Assembly: GCF_003347665.1 (NCBI RefSeq)
Contig: NZ_QDGA01000007.1
Span: 62,001-126,000 of the forward strand
DNA length: 64,000 nucleotides
From: Microvirga calopogonii
Lineage (GTDB): Bacteria; Pseudomonadota; Alphaproteobacteria; Rhizobiales; Beijerinckiaceae
Direction: 5' to 3'
Under the pieces are notes generated by a model. That model saw only the letters and a list, made by a program, of their open reading frames with translations. It made no database searches and had not been told where the DNA came from. Shown piece after piece: positions 44,672 to 53,726 of this stretch; the stretch's first letter is position 1, and each line of letters begins with the position of its first letter. Position numbers and translations under genes: made by a program.

Positions 44672-45768
44672 CGGAACACCTCGAGCTTGTTCTTGAGACG
44701 CAGCAGCTTCAGGCCACCGAGGCTCACGGCGGCGAGAAGCACGAGCCCCTCGAAGAGAGGCTGCAGAAGGGGGGCCACGTCGAAGATGCGGAAGTTGAAG
44801 GAGATCGTGCGCAGCACCATCGCGCCGATCATGGACCCGACGGCGCTGCCGGTGCCCCCGAGAAGCGAGGTGCCGCCGATGACCACGGCCGCGATGGAAT
44901 TCAGCGTATAGGCTCCGGCCTGGGGAATGTCGGCGTTGCCCGACGAGGTCTGGAGCGCAAGGAACAGGCCGCCGAGACCGGCGAAGAGGCCGGCCAACGT
45001 GAAGGCCGCGAGCTTCGCCCGGTTGATCGGCAGGCCCGACATGTAGGCGGCGCTCTCGGAGGATCCGATTGCATAGACCGTGCGCCCCGTGACGGAACGG
45101 GTGAACGGCACCCAGATCACGAGCACGATCAGCGCGAGCAGGACGAGCGGCACCGGGATCCACGCGAAGGGCTGCAGCCAGGCGACCTCGCCGCCGTCGA
45201 AGAGCCCGAAGGTTGACGCGAACTCGCGTACGTCGCTCGTTACGGCCCAGGACAGGTCCTCCTGCACCTTGCCGCCGGGTGTCGGCCGCAGGATGAGGGC
45301 GAGCCCCATATAGATCGCGCTCGTGGCGAGCGTCGCGATGATGGGCTGGATGCGTCCATAGACGACCACGCATCCGTTCACGAAGCCGCATGCGGCGCCT
45401 GATGCGATGCAGGCCGCGATGCCGAGCGCGATCTCGGCCGGGCTGCCGTCGACGAGGTGGCTGGCGATGCAGCCCACGAGGGTCATCACGGCGCCGACCG
45501 AAAGATCGAGGCCCGCCATCAGCACGGGCACCGTCTGCGCCATGGACACGAGCGCCAGGGCGAAGACCTCGTTGGCGTTCTGGATCAGGATCTGCCCCGT
45601 GAAACCGCGGGGATGGCTCACCTGGTAGAACAGGTAGAGCACGAGGAAGAGCGCAAGCGCACCGAGGATGCCGGCGTGCTGCCGCCACCTCAGACCCAGG
45701 TCGGCACCCCACCGGCGGGCCTTCTCCTGCGGTTCTGCTGCGGCGGGAGTGAGCACCGTGTCAGACAT
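44668..45768 (-). CDS. Sugar ABC transporter permease, RbsC type (first)
   Basis: A 366-residue inner-membrane permease, BPD_transp_2 family. Key pieces are VLMAGLDLSVGAVMTLVG, FVNGCVVVYGRIQPIIATLA, GRTVYAIGSSESAAYMSG and SIAAVVIGGTSLLGGTG. A roughly 30-residue charged N-terminal segment precedes the first helix. It overlaps the ATPase gene by eight bases and the second permease gene by four. Two different permeases rather than one homodimeric RbsC recalls the YtfT-YjfF or erythritol-type importers. Confidence 0.9.
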   Translation of the reverse strand: MSDTVLTPAAAEPQEKARRWGADLGLRWRQHAGILGALALFLVLYLFYQVSHPRGFTGQILIQNANEVFALALVSMAQTVPVLMAGLDLSVGAVMTLVGCIASHLVDGSPAEIALGIAACIASGAACGFVNGCVVVYGRIQPIIATLATSAIYMGLALILRPTPGGKVQEDLSWAVTSDVREFASTFGLFDGGEVAWLQPFAWIPVPLVLLALIVLVIWVPFTRSVTGRTVYAIGSSESAAYMSGLPINRAKLAAFTLAGLFAGLGGLFLALQTSSGNADIPQAGAYTLNSIAAVVIGGTSLLGGTGSAVGSMIGAMVLRTISFNFRIFDVAPLLQPLFEGLVLLAAVSLGGLKLLRLKNKLEVFR

Positions 45769-47290
45769 GAGCCGGCTCCCGCCGCTCGGCGATGTTGAGC
45801 GCGCTGGCGATCAGGTTGCGCTCCGTGATGTCCTCGCCTTCCAGTTCGCGGATGATGCGGCCGTCATACATGACGGCGACCCGGTCGCAGCAGCCGATCA
45901 GTTCCTCGTAATCGGTCGAGTAGAACAGGATGCAGGCGCCCTCCTCCGCGAGCTCACGCATGAGCCGGTAAATCTCCTGCTTCGTTCCGACGTCGATGCC
46001 GCGGGTCGGGTCGTTGAGCAGGATCACGTCGGGCTCCGTCGCGAGCCACTTGGCGAGCACCACCTTCTGCTGGTTCCCGCCCGACAGGGTCGAAACCGGA
46101 TCGCCCGCATTGCCGATCTTGATCCGCAGCTGTTCGATGGCCCGCTCCACGGCACGCCGGGTGCGGCCCGCATCGATGAACATTCCGTGCGAGAGACGAT
46201 CGAGCGAGGCCATGGCGATGTTGTCGGCGATCGACATGGAGAGAATGAGCCCTTCGCTTTTGCGGTCCTCCGGCACGAGCGCCATCCGGGCCCGTCCGCT
46301 CTTGGCGGCCTTCGGCGATGTCGCGGCCATGGGCTCGCCTTCGAGGGTCACCGTGCCCCGGACGCCGCGCAGGACGCCGAAGAGAGCGAGCAGCAGTTCC
46401 TTCTGACCCTGCCCGTCGAGACCGCCCAGCCCCACGATCTCGCCGCGCCCCGCCTCGAGTCCGACGCCGTTGAGGCGGTTCTCCCACGATAGATCCCGGA
46501 TCGTCACGAGGGGCGGCGGACGCGGCCGCCTGGGCTTTGGCGGAAACTGCCCTTCGATCTCGCGCCCGATCATGAGGCCGATGATCTCGTCGGGACTTCG
46601 GGCACCCTTGGCGAAGGTTTCGATGTGCCGCCCGTTGCGAAACACGGAGCAGCGATCCGCCAGCGCGTCGATCTCGTGCATGCGATGGGAGATGTAGAGG
46701 ATGCTTAAGTTCCGCGCCTTCAGCTCGAACAGCATGCGATAGACCCGGTCCACGTCGGCGGAGGTCAGGGCCGAGGTCGCCTCGTCGAGGATGAGAAGCT
46801 TCGGATCGCGGCCGAGCGCCTTCGCGATCTCGACCATCTGTCGCCGGGAGAGCGGCAGGTCCGACACGCGGCTCAAGGGGTTGATGTCCTCGCAGCCGAC
46901 GCGGGCGAGCAGTTCCTCCGATCGCCGGCGCTGCGCGCGGCCGTCGATGAACCCGAACCGGCGCGGCGGGCTCGACAGGGTGATGTTGTCGGCGACCGTG
47001 AGCTCCGGCATGAGAGAGAGCTCCTGGAAGATGCACACGATCCCGGCCCGGTTCGCCGCCGACGGGTTCGGAAACGAGACGGGGGCGCCCTCGAGCATCA
47101 TGCGGCCTTCGTCCGGCTGGACGACGCCCGCCATGATCTTCATCAGGGTCGACTTCCCGGCCCCGTTCTCACCCAGGACGGCGTGGATCGATCCGCGGCT
47201 GCAGGCGAAATCCACATCCCGCAAGGCATGGACGCCGCCATAGCGTTTGGAGATGTTCTCGAGGGCGAAGAAAGGCGCTGGTGCGGGCAT
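45761..47290 (-). CDS. Sugar ABC transporter ATPase, RbsA/MglA type
   Basis: A 509-residue double ATPase. Domain 1 has Walker A VLGENGAGKSTLMK, signature LSRRQMVEIAKAL and Walker B LLILDEATSALT. Domain 2 has the degenerate Walker A GLGGLDGQGQKELL (no lysine), signature LSGGNQQKVVLAKWL and VILLNDPTRGIDVG. This asymmetric arrangement is normal for CUT2 sugar importers. It starts 81 bases after the binding-protein gene and overlaps the permease gene by eight bases. Confidence 0.93.
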   Translation of the reverse strand: MPAPAPFFALENISKRYGGVHALRDVDFACSRGSIHAVLGENGAGKSTLMKIMAGVVQPDEGRMMLEGAPVSFPNPSAANRAGIVCIFQELSLMPELTVADNITLSSPPRRFGFIDGRAQRRRSEELLARVGCEDINPLSRVSDLPLSRRQMVEIAKALGRDPKLLILDEATSALTSADVDRVYRMLFELKARNLSILYISHRMHEIDALADRCSVFRNGRHIETFAKGARSPDEIIGLMIGREIEGQFPPKPRRPRPPPLVTIRDLSWENRLNGVGLEAGRGEIVGLGGLDGQGQKELLLALFGVLRGVRGTVTLEGEPMAATSPKAAKSGRARMALVPEDRKSEGLILSMSIADNIAMASLDRLSHGMFIDAGRTRRAVERAIEQLRIKIGNAGDPVSTLSGGNQQKVVLAKWLATEPDVILLNDPTRGIDVGTKQEIYRLMRELAEEGACILFYSTDYEELIGCCDRVAVMYDGRIIRELEGEDITERNLIASALNIAERREPAHV

Positions 47291-47316
47291 GGGGCCTCTT
47301 CGACAATCAGAGGAGC

Positions 47317-47347
47317 GTCCTGCCCGAACGTTCGTCCGGACAGGACC
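47317..47347 (-). terminator. Hairpin between binding-protein and ATPase genes
   Basis: GTCCTGCCCG (47317-47326) pairs with CGGACAGGAC (47338-47347) in nine of ten positions, 24 bases after the binding-protein stop. Such hairpins commonly protect or limit the transcript so that the binding protein is made in excess. No T run on the minus strand. Confidence 0.4.
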
Positions 47348-47371
47348 CAGGGTGCTTTGACCGCATGCCTC

Positions 47372-48502
47372 CTACTGCGTGTTCTTGGCGTCCTTCGACA
47401 TGATCTCAGGCGCCGTCACGTTCACGCCGCAGGCCGGGAATTCATTGGCGGCGAAGAAATTGTCGGAGAGGTTCGACCAGTAGTTCACGTTGTCCTTGAG
47501 GGTCGTGTAGTCGACAGCGGGAATCGGCACCGAGATGAGCTGAGGCATCGGGTTGCCTTCGAGCGCCGAGAGCGCAGCCTTCATGGAGATGGCCACGAGA
47601 CCCGGCGACTGGCTGTAGGAGAAGCCCTTCAGCCCCTCGCCCGCATGCTGCGCGATGAGCTTGCGGTAGCCGTTCTCGCCCTCGCCCGCCATGGGCACGA
47701 AGGGATGCTTCGCGTCCATCATGGCGCGCACGGATCCCGTCGACCCGCCCTGCGTGAACACGGCTTCGAACTTGCCGTGCACGGCGAGCGCGTCGGCGGT
47801 CGCCTTCTGGGCCGTGCCGTCGTCCCAGTTGCCCACCACCTCGACGATCTGGAACTTCCCTTCCTTCTCCATCACCTCGCGGAATCCGAGATGGCGGTCG
47901 CGGTCCACCGAGTTGCCGGGCAGGCCCCGCACCTCGAGGATCTTGCCGTCGCGCTTCTGCCCCAGCTCTTTCAGGAGATGCCGCGCCGAGAGACGACCGA
48001 TCTCGAGCTGGTCCTCGTTCACCTGCATGACCTTGTCGGTGTCGAGCACGTTGTCGAAGGGCACGATCACCACGTTGTTGCGATCCGCCAGACGGATCAC
48101 GCGGTCGAAGCCCTCAGGCGCCACCGCGATGGTGATGATGGCGTCGTAGCCCTGGTTGATGAAATCCTCGATGGCGCCGAGCTGCGCGGCGACGTCTGTG
48201 CCGGTCGAAACGACCTTCAGCTCCTTGATCTTGTCCTTCATGCCAGGCTGCTCGGCGTAGGCCTTGGCGGTCTGGATCATCTGGATGCGCCAGGTATTGC
48301 CGACGAAGCCGTTCACCACTGCGATGCGATAGGGACCCGGCTTCTTATCCCATTGCATGTACTTGGTCTGGGCATTCCACGGCTTGAAGCAGCCCGGATC
48401 GGGCCCCGGGCCCGAAACGTTCTTCGGCGCGGCAAGGGACGCAACGGACGAAAGCAACAGGCCGGAAAATGCGAGTACAGACAGGCGAGCAGCGCGTGCC
48501 AT
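47372..48502 (-). CDS. Sugar ABC transporter substrate-binding protein, Peripla_BP_4 type
   Basis: A 376-residue periplasmic binding protein with a Sec signal (LSVLAFSGLLLSSVASLAA). The mature domain follows the ribose-binding fold: YRIAVVNGFVGNTWRIQMI, GYDAIITIAVAPEGFDRVI, NNVVIVPFDNVLDTD, EVRGLPGNSVDRDRHLGFRE and VFTQGGSTGSVRAMMDA. Relatives bind pentoses, polyols or autoinducer-2; the ligand is not clear. The ATG at 48502 has AGGAGG seven bases upstream. It is the first gene of the operon; the 159-base gap before it has a candidate inverted repeat (GGTTCG 48537-48542 with CGAACC 48550-48555). Confidence 0.9.
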   Translation of the reverse strand: MARAARLSVLAFSGLLLSSVASLAAPKNVSGPGPDPGCFKPWNAQTKYMQWDKKPGPYRIAVVNGFVGNTWRIQMIQTAKAYAEQPGMKDKIKELKVVSTGTDVAAQLGAIEDFINQGYDAIITIAVAPEGFDRVIRLADRNNVVIVPFDNVLDTDKVMQVNEDQLEIGRLSARHLLKELGQKRDGKILEVRGLPGNSVDRDRHLGFREVMEKEGKFQIVEVVGNWDDGTAQKATADALAVHGKFEAVFTQGGSTGSVRAMMDAKHPFVPMAGEGENGYRKLIAQHAGEGLKGFSYSQSPGLVAISMKAALSALEGNPMPQLISVPIPAVDYTTLKDNVNYWSNLSDNFFAANEFPACGVNVTAPEIMSKDAKNTQ

Positions 48503-48605
48503 ATGATCCTCCTAGGATGGCGTTCTTCCCGGATCTGGTTCGTCTGTCGCGAACCTGGACCAACTAGCATGTTAGGTCGCGCCGTTGCGTAAGACAAGCG
48601 CAGGC

Positions 48606-48628
48606 GCCCGGGAAGATACCTCCCGGGC
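48606..48628 (-). terminator. Hairpin after the ThDP enzyme gene
   Basis: GCCCGGGA and TCCCGGGC form an 8 bp stem with a seven-base loop, 33 bases after the stop of the ThDP enzyme gene. No T run follows on the minus strand. It separates that gene from the sugar importer operon downstream. Confidence 0.45.
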
Positions 48629-48661
48629 ACCCGACCAAAACGGATGATGCGACCGGCGGCT

Positions 48662-50455
48662 TTAAGACTTGTCTTTCGACGGCAGGATCGATCCGACGAT
48701 CTCGCGCGCCGTGTTCGCCAGCACGCTTCCGGTATCGGGATCGCCCTTGACGAGCGCTCCCATGAAGTGGCGCGCCTGCTTCAGGGTGATGTGAGGCGGA
48801 AGAGGCGGCACGTTGGGGTCGGTCACCATGTCGAGCACGAAGGGCCGGTCCGCCGCGAGCGCCCTGTCCCACGCCGGGCCGATCTGCTCCGGATCCTCGA
48901 CGCGTAGCCCGTCGAGGCCGATGGACTTCGCGAACTGGGCATAAGGCACGTCGGGCAGCGCCTGCGAGGATTCCCATTTGGGGTCACCCGATTGCACCCT
49001 CTCCTCCCAGGTGACGTAGGCGAGGTCGCGATTGTTCAGGACCATGACGACGAAGCGCGGATCGGTCCACCGGTCGCGGTACTTCGCGATGGTGATGAGT
49101 TCGGCAAGGCCGTTCATCTGCATGGCGCCGTCGCCGACGAGCGCGATCACCGGCCGGTCCGGATGGGCGAACTTCGCCGCGATGGCATAGGGCACCGCGC
49201 ATCCCATGGTCGCCAGGGTTCCGGAGACGGAGCCCATCATGCCGCGCCGGAACGCGAGGTCGCGCGCATACCACACGGTGGTCGTGCCGCTGTCGGCGGT
49301 CACGATGCAGCGGTCGGGCAGACGCGGCGACAGCTCCGTCGCGACCTGCTGAGGATTGATCGGTTGAGCGGCCGCCGCGGCCATGCCGGCGAGCTGCTTG
49401 CGCGAGTCCTCGATGTTCGTCTCGATGGTCTCGCGCCAGGACCGGTCGGACTTCTCGTCGAGGAGCGGCAGCAGGGCCGCCAAGGTGGCGGCCGCATCGC
49501 CCACGAGGTTGACCTCCATGGGATAGCGCAGGCCCAGCATGCCGGCATCGAGATCGATCTGAACGCCCCGGGCCTGGCCTTCCTTCGGCAGGAACTCCGT
49601 GTAGGGAAAGCTCGACCCGACCATCAGCAAGGTATCGCATTCCGTCATCAGGTCCCAACTGGCCTTCGTGCCGAGCAGGCCGATGGACCCGGTGCAGAAT
49701 GGAAGGTCGTCCGGCACCGCGGCTTTGCCGAGAAGCGCCTTGGCGACGCCCGCGCCCAGGCGCTCCGCGACGGCGATGACTTCGTCCGTCGCCCCAAGCG
49801 CTCCGGCTCCGACCAGGATGGCGATCCGCTTGCCCGCATTCAGCACCTCCGCCGCCCGGCCGAGCGCCGCCGCGTTCGGAACGACGGGCGACATCTCGAT
49901 CCCGACACCCGAATGCGTCATCCCGTGCTCGCGCGTGGGGTGAACCATCGGCTCGGCCTGGAGGTCGTTGGGAAGGATCACGCACGTGACCCGCCTCTCG
50001 GCTTTGGCGATCCGGTAGGCCCGGTCGATCAGATGGCGCACCTGCTCGGGCGTCGAGGCCGTCTCGACAAAGGCGCCGGCCACGTCCTTGAAGAGCGCCT
50101 GCAGATCGAGATCCTGCTGGTAATGCGCCCCAAGGGCCGTGCGGGCCTGCTGCCCGACGAGGGCCAGGACCGGCTGGTGATCGAGCTTGGCATCGTAGAG
50201 ACCGTTCAGGAGATGGATGGCCCCGGGCCCCGAGGTCGCGATACAGACCCCGACCTCGCCCGTGAACTTCGCCTCGGCGCAGGCCATCAGCCCGGCCATT
50301 TCCTCATGCCGCGCCTGGACGAACTCGACAGCATCCTCCACGCGCGCCAGTGCCGCGATCAAGCCGCCGATGCCGTCGCCCGGATAGCCGTAGACCCGGC
50401 GTACGCCCCACTCCTGCAAGCGCTGCCATATGAAATCGGCCACTGTCTCTGCCAT
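48662..50455 (-). CDS. ThDP-dependent enzyme, pyruvate oxidase/acetolactate synthase-like
   Basis: A 597-residue three-domain thiamine diphosphate enzyme. The N-terminal domain has VYGYPGDGIGG and the catalytic glutamate in QARHEEMAG near residue 51. The middle domain carries ILVGAGALGATDEVIAVAE for FAD or nucleotide binding. The C-terminal domain has the ThDP motif GDGAMQMNGLAEL ending at NNRDLAYV. The overall look is closer to PoxB-type pyruvate oxidase or dehydrogenase (pyruvate to acetate) than to biosynthetic IlvB. It stands alone, divergent from a diguanylate cyclase gene across 273 bases. Confidence 0.88.
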   Translation of the reverse strand: MAETVADFIWQRLQEWGVRRVYGYPGDGIGGLIAALARVEDAVEFVQARHEEMAGLMACAEAKFTGEVGVCIATSGPGAIHLLNGLYDAKLDHQPVLALVGQQARTALGAHYQQDLDLQALFKDVAGAFVETASTPEQVRHLIDRAYRIAKAERRVTCVILPNDLQAEPMVHPTREHGMTHSGVGIEMSPVVPNAAALGRAAEVLNAGKRIAILVGAGALGATDEVIAVAERLGAGVAKALLGKAAVPDDLPFCTGSIGLLGTKASWDLMTECDTLLMVGSSFPYTEFLPKEGQARGVQIDLDAGMLGLRYPMEVNLVGDAAATLAALLPLLDEKSDRSWRETIETNIEDSRKQLAGMAAAAAQPINPQQVATELSPRLPDRCIVTADSGTTTVWYARDLAFRRGMMGSVSGTLATMGCAVPYAIAAKFAHPDRPVIALVGDGAMQMNGLAELITIAKYRDRWTDPRFVVMVLNNRDLAYVTWEERVQSGDPKWESSQALPDVPYAQFAKSIGLDGLRVEDPEQIGPAWDRALAADRPFVLDMVTDPNVPPLPPHITLKQARHFMGALVKGDPDTGSVLANTAREIVGSILPSKDKS

Positions 50456-50728
50456 AACGGGCTCCTGTCTGGGATCACCCGTTCAACACATGCGGCTCAG
50501 GCGGGTTGCATCGCGACGGGCGCCTCGGACGACCTGAAGGCTGAACCTCTTAAAGTATAATTTTGTATCGTATCGTTTCGATGCCATCATGCCATCGCGT
50601 CTGACGCACCGCGCCGACCATGCAACCGATTTTTCGCGGAATCCGTCAGAGCCGCAGTAGCCGCTCGTGCATTGCTGAGGTAGGAGACGGCAGCTTGGTT
50701 TGCCTTGCGACCTGACAGGAACTTTGAA

Positions 50729-51745
50729 GTGTTTGCCGTGCCCCAGCCACCGTCCAACGAAGCCGAACGGCTCGACTTCCTCTTTTCCTGCGGGATCCTC
50801 GACACGTCTCCCGACGAGCGCTTCGACCGCATCACGCGCCTGGCCGCCCAGTTCTATCAAGCAGATGCTGCGTTCATCGGCTTCATCGACGATCGCTATC
50901 AATGGATGAAGTCCATCCAAGGGGAAGGCGTGGGTCCCTGGATCGAGCGGGATCGGTCGGTCTGCCAGATCGTGATCTCGTCGGGAAAACCTCTCGTCAT
51001 CGGAGACATGCAGGCCGATTCACGGCTCGAGGGGCATCCGGTCGTTCCCCTCCTGCCCTTTCGGTTCTACGCCGGTGTGCCGCTCGTGACGGATGAAGGT
51101 GCCGCGGTCGCTTCGCTGTGCATCCTCAAGCGCGAGCCGCAAGCCGCCGACGGGTTCAACCTGTCTCCCCTGGAGGATCTCGGGGCGATTGCCATGGATG
51201 AGCTCGAACTCTGGCGGCTCAACCGGGAACTCGAACGGGCCTCCACGACCGACGGCTTGACCGGCCTGGCGAACCGGCGCGCCTTCGATACGGCGCTCGA
51301 CCTGGCGTGGCGGCGGCTCCAGCGCACGCGAGAGCCCCTGTCCCTCCTGTTGCTGGACCTCGACTTCTTCAAGATCCTCAACGACCGCGCCGGACATCCG
51401 GCCGGTGACGAGGCGCTTCGGCAATTTGGCCGGATCCTGTCGGAAACGACCAGCCGGCCGGACGATTTCGCGGCACGCTATGGCGGCGAGGAATTCGCCC
51501 TGGTCCTGCCGGATACCGCCGCCGCCGGTGCCTTGGCGGTTGCCCGCACGGTCAAGGATGCGCTCGCGTCGGCCAAGATCACGCACCCCGGCGGCATCGG
51601 CGGGCGCCTGACGGCAAGCATCGGGCTCGCCACCGTCGGCCCTGAGGACGTGGACAGCGCCGATGCTCTGGTGGCTCGCGCCGACGCGGCCCTCTACCGG
51701 GCCAAACAGGAAGGCCGCGACCGCTGCGTCACATGGAGCCCGTGA
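50729..51745 (+). CDS. Diguanylate cyclase with N-terminal GAF domain
   Basis: A 338-residue cytoplasmic protein. Residues about 10-165 form a GAF sensor of the group that begins with a LDFLFSCGILDTSPDERFDRI-like stretch and has the VCQIVISSGKPLVIGDM core. Residues about 175-335 form a GGDEF domain with the active loop RYGGEEFAL. Five residues before it lies RPDD, an intact inhibitory I-site, so the enzyme should make cyclic di-GMP and be limited by product. The GTG at 50729 has AGGA eight bases upstream; an earlier TTG is less likely. Confidence 0.9.
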   Translation: MFAVPQPPSNEAERLDFLFSCGILDTSPDERFDRITRLAAQFYQADAAFIGFIDDRYQWMKSIQGEGVGPWIERDRSVCQIVISSGKPLVIGDMQADSRLEGHPVVPLLPFRFYAGVPLVTDEGAAVASLCILKREPQAADGFNLSPLEDLGAIAMDELELWRLNRELERASTTDGLTGLANRRAFDTALDLAWRRLQRTREPLSLLLLDLDFFKILNDRAGHPAGDEALRQFGRILSETTSRPDDFAARYGGEEFALVLPDTAAAGALAVARTVKDALASAKITHPGGIGGRLTASIGLATVGPEDVDSADALVARADAALYRAKQEGRDRCVTWSP

Positions 51746-51824
51746 TCGGCCAAGCGCCATAGTCCTGTCCGCAGGCAGTCTTTATGATGGCCGTGCAGCC
51801 CTCGTCAGGCGGCGGGAGACGGCC

Positions 51825-53726
51825 ATGGCGATCAAGTCTCAGCTCACCCAGCCAACAGGGAAGTCGCAGGAGCCGACCTCGCTCCCTTCGATGCCGTTCC
51901 TGATCGATCCTCGTCGCGGCGACGTGGAGGACGATATCGCGAGCACCAAGAGCCGGTCCCTCTTGGCCATCGGCGGGCGGCTTCTGGCGGAAATCAGCAT
52001 TCCGAAGCTCATCCTGGCCTGGATCATGCTGATCGGCCTCCCTGCCCTTCTCCTGGGGCTCGCACCCCTTCTCGTTCTGGGATGGGCGGCCACTCTCTCC
52101 GGGCAGGTGGCCACCGCGCTGGCAGGCTTCTGGCCGCTGGTGATCCTTGCCGGCCTCGCCGTCCTTGCATGGATCGGTGGCAAGCCGGTGCTGCGCGCAG
52201 CCGAACGGAGCTTCTGGTCGCTCAATGCCCTGGCGGTCCAGCCGATCTACACTCTGTTCCGCGAAGGGTTGCGGCACATCGCCGGCAGACTTGCCCCCGA
52301 TAGCCGACCGGACCGGCGGAGCCGTCTCTACGCGATCGCCGCCATCGGTGGCGGCCTTCTGGTGAGCGCCCTGTCGTGCTGGTTGGTCGTCCTCGCCTGG
52401 CCTGCGTCGCGCTGGGTCGGCGACGCGAGGGACATCCTGACACCGCTCCACCTGATCGTCCCAGCCCTCGCCAACGCGGTCGTCATCGTCGGAGGCTATG
52501 TCACCGGGGCCGCGCTGGTGTGGTCCTGGACCGACGCGGCACTGGGGCGACCGGCCGATCTCATGGCATTCGACGACCTGCCGTCAGGGACCCGGATCTG
52601 GCGCATTGCACACCTGTCGGATCTCCATGCGGTCGGAGAGCGCTACGGATTCCGGATCGAGAGCGGCCGCACGGGACCACAGGGCAACGACCGGATGCGC
52701 CAGGTTCTCGACAGGCTGGACGCGCTGCATGCACGGCAACCCTTGGATCTGGTTCTGGTCACCGGAGACATGACGGACGCCGGCCGATCCGGCGAATGGG
52801 CGGACTTCATGGACGCCGTTGCGGCCCGTCCTGCCCTGGCCGAGCGTCTGCTGATCCTTCCGGGCAACCATGACGTGAACGTTGTCGACCGCGCCAATCC
52901 GGCGCGGCTCGAGCTGCCGACGAGCCCCGGCAAGCGCCTTCGCCAGCTGCGCACGCTCTCCGTCATGGAGGCCCTGCAAGGCGACCGGGTCTTCTGCTTC
53001 GACACCGGGACCGGCCGCCTCGGCCTCACCCTGAGCGAAACGCTCGCGCCGTATCGGGACGACATCGCGGCCTTTGCGGACGACGGCGGCATCCGCCGGT
53101 CCATGCGGCTGACGCGGATCTGGGACGACGTGTTCCCCATGATCCTTCCGCCGGCGACCGATGACGGGATGGGCGTGTTGCTTCTCAACTCGAATGCTGA
53201 GTCGCATTTCTCCTTCACGAATGCGCTCGGCCTGATATCGGCCCTCCATGCGAAGGATCTGGCCGCCGCGATGGCGCTTTATCCACGCGCCGGCTGGATC
53301 GTCGCGCTCCATCATCATCTCGTGGAATATCCCACGCCGGCGAAAGCCTTCTCCGAGCGCATCGGAACGGCTCTCATCAACGGAACCTGGTTCGTCGGGC
53401 AGCTTCGCCCCTTTGCCGACCGCCTGGTGGTGTTCCACGGACATCGGCACACCGAGTGGATCGGACAATGCGGAGGCGTGCGGATCGTGTCCGCCTCATC
53501 TCCCGTCATGAACCCACCGCGGAACGGCAGCGTCTCGTTCTTCGTGCATGCTCTGGCAGTCAGCGGCGGGACGCTGAAACTGGCCGCGCCCGAGCGCGTC
53601 GAGATCAGGCTTTCAGACGCGTCCGGTCAGGGACAGGCAGATCCGTTTCCTCCGGCGGACCGAGCAGCATCGCCAGCCACCGGGTCGATGGATCCTGAGC
53701 GCAGAAGGCGAGAACCGCAATCGTGA
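51825..53726 (+). CDS. Membrane-anchored metallophosphoesterase
   Basis: A 633-residue protein with about four membrane helices in the N-terminal 240 residues (KLILAWIMLIGLPALLLG, FWPLVILAGLAVLAWIG, AAIGGGLLVSALSCWLVVL, ALANAVVIVGGYVTGAAL). A calcineurin-like domain follows: HLSDLH near residue 265, LVTGDMTD, LPGNHDVN, ALHHHLVEYP and FHGHRHTEW, the complete set of metal ligands. It probably hydrolyses a phosphate ester at the inner membrane. The ATG at 51825 follows GGGAG. The 3' end overlaps the converging AI-2E permease gene by 122 bases. Confidence 0.87.
   Translation: MAIKSQLTQPTGKSQEPTSLPSMPFLIDPRRGDVEDDIASTKSRSLLAIGGRLLAEISIPKLILAWIMLIGLPALLLGLAPLLVLGWAATLSGQVATALAGFWPLVILAGLAVLAWIGGKPVLRAAERSFWSLNALAVQPIYTLFREGLRHIAGRLAPDSRPDRRSRLYAIAAIGGGLLVSALSCWLVVLAWPASRWVGDARDILTPLHLIVPALANAVVIVGGYVTGAALVWSWTDAALGRPADLMAFDDLPSGTRIWRIAHLSDLHAVGERYGFRIESGRTGPQGNDRMRQVLDRLDALHARQPLDLVLVTGDMTDAGRSGEWADFMDAVAARPALAERLLILPGNHDVNVVDRANPARLELPTSPGKRLRQLRTLSVMEALQGDRVFCFDTGTGRLGLTLSETLAPYRDDIAAFADDGGIRRSMRLTRIWDDVFPMILPPATDDGMGVLLLNSNAESHFSFTNALGLISALHAKDLAAAMALYPRAGWIVALHHHLVEYPTPAKAFSERIGTALINGTWFVGQLRPFADRLVVFHGHRHTEWIGQCGGVRIVSASSPVMNPPRNGSVSFFVHALAVSGGTLKLAAPERVEIRLSDASGQGQADPFPPADRAASPATGSMDPERRRREPQS

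Noticed and set aside
43685..45712. One 675-residue fusion protein covering both sugar permeases
   Set aside because: The upstream part of that frame is arginine-rich shadow text inside the first permease gene; the real second permease starts at 44671.
51663..51824. Upstream extension of the metallophosphoesterase into the GGDEF gene
   Set aside because: The extension has no conserved features and the ATG at 51825 has a proper GGGAG site.
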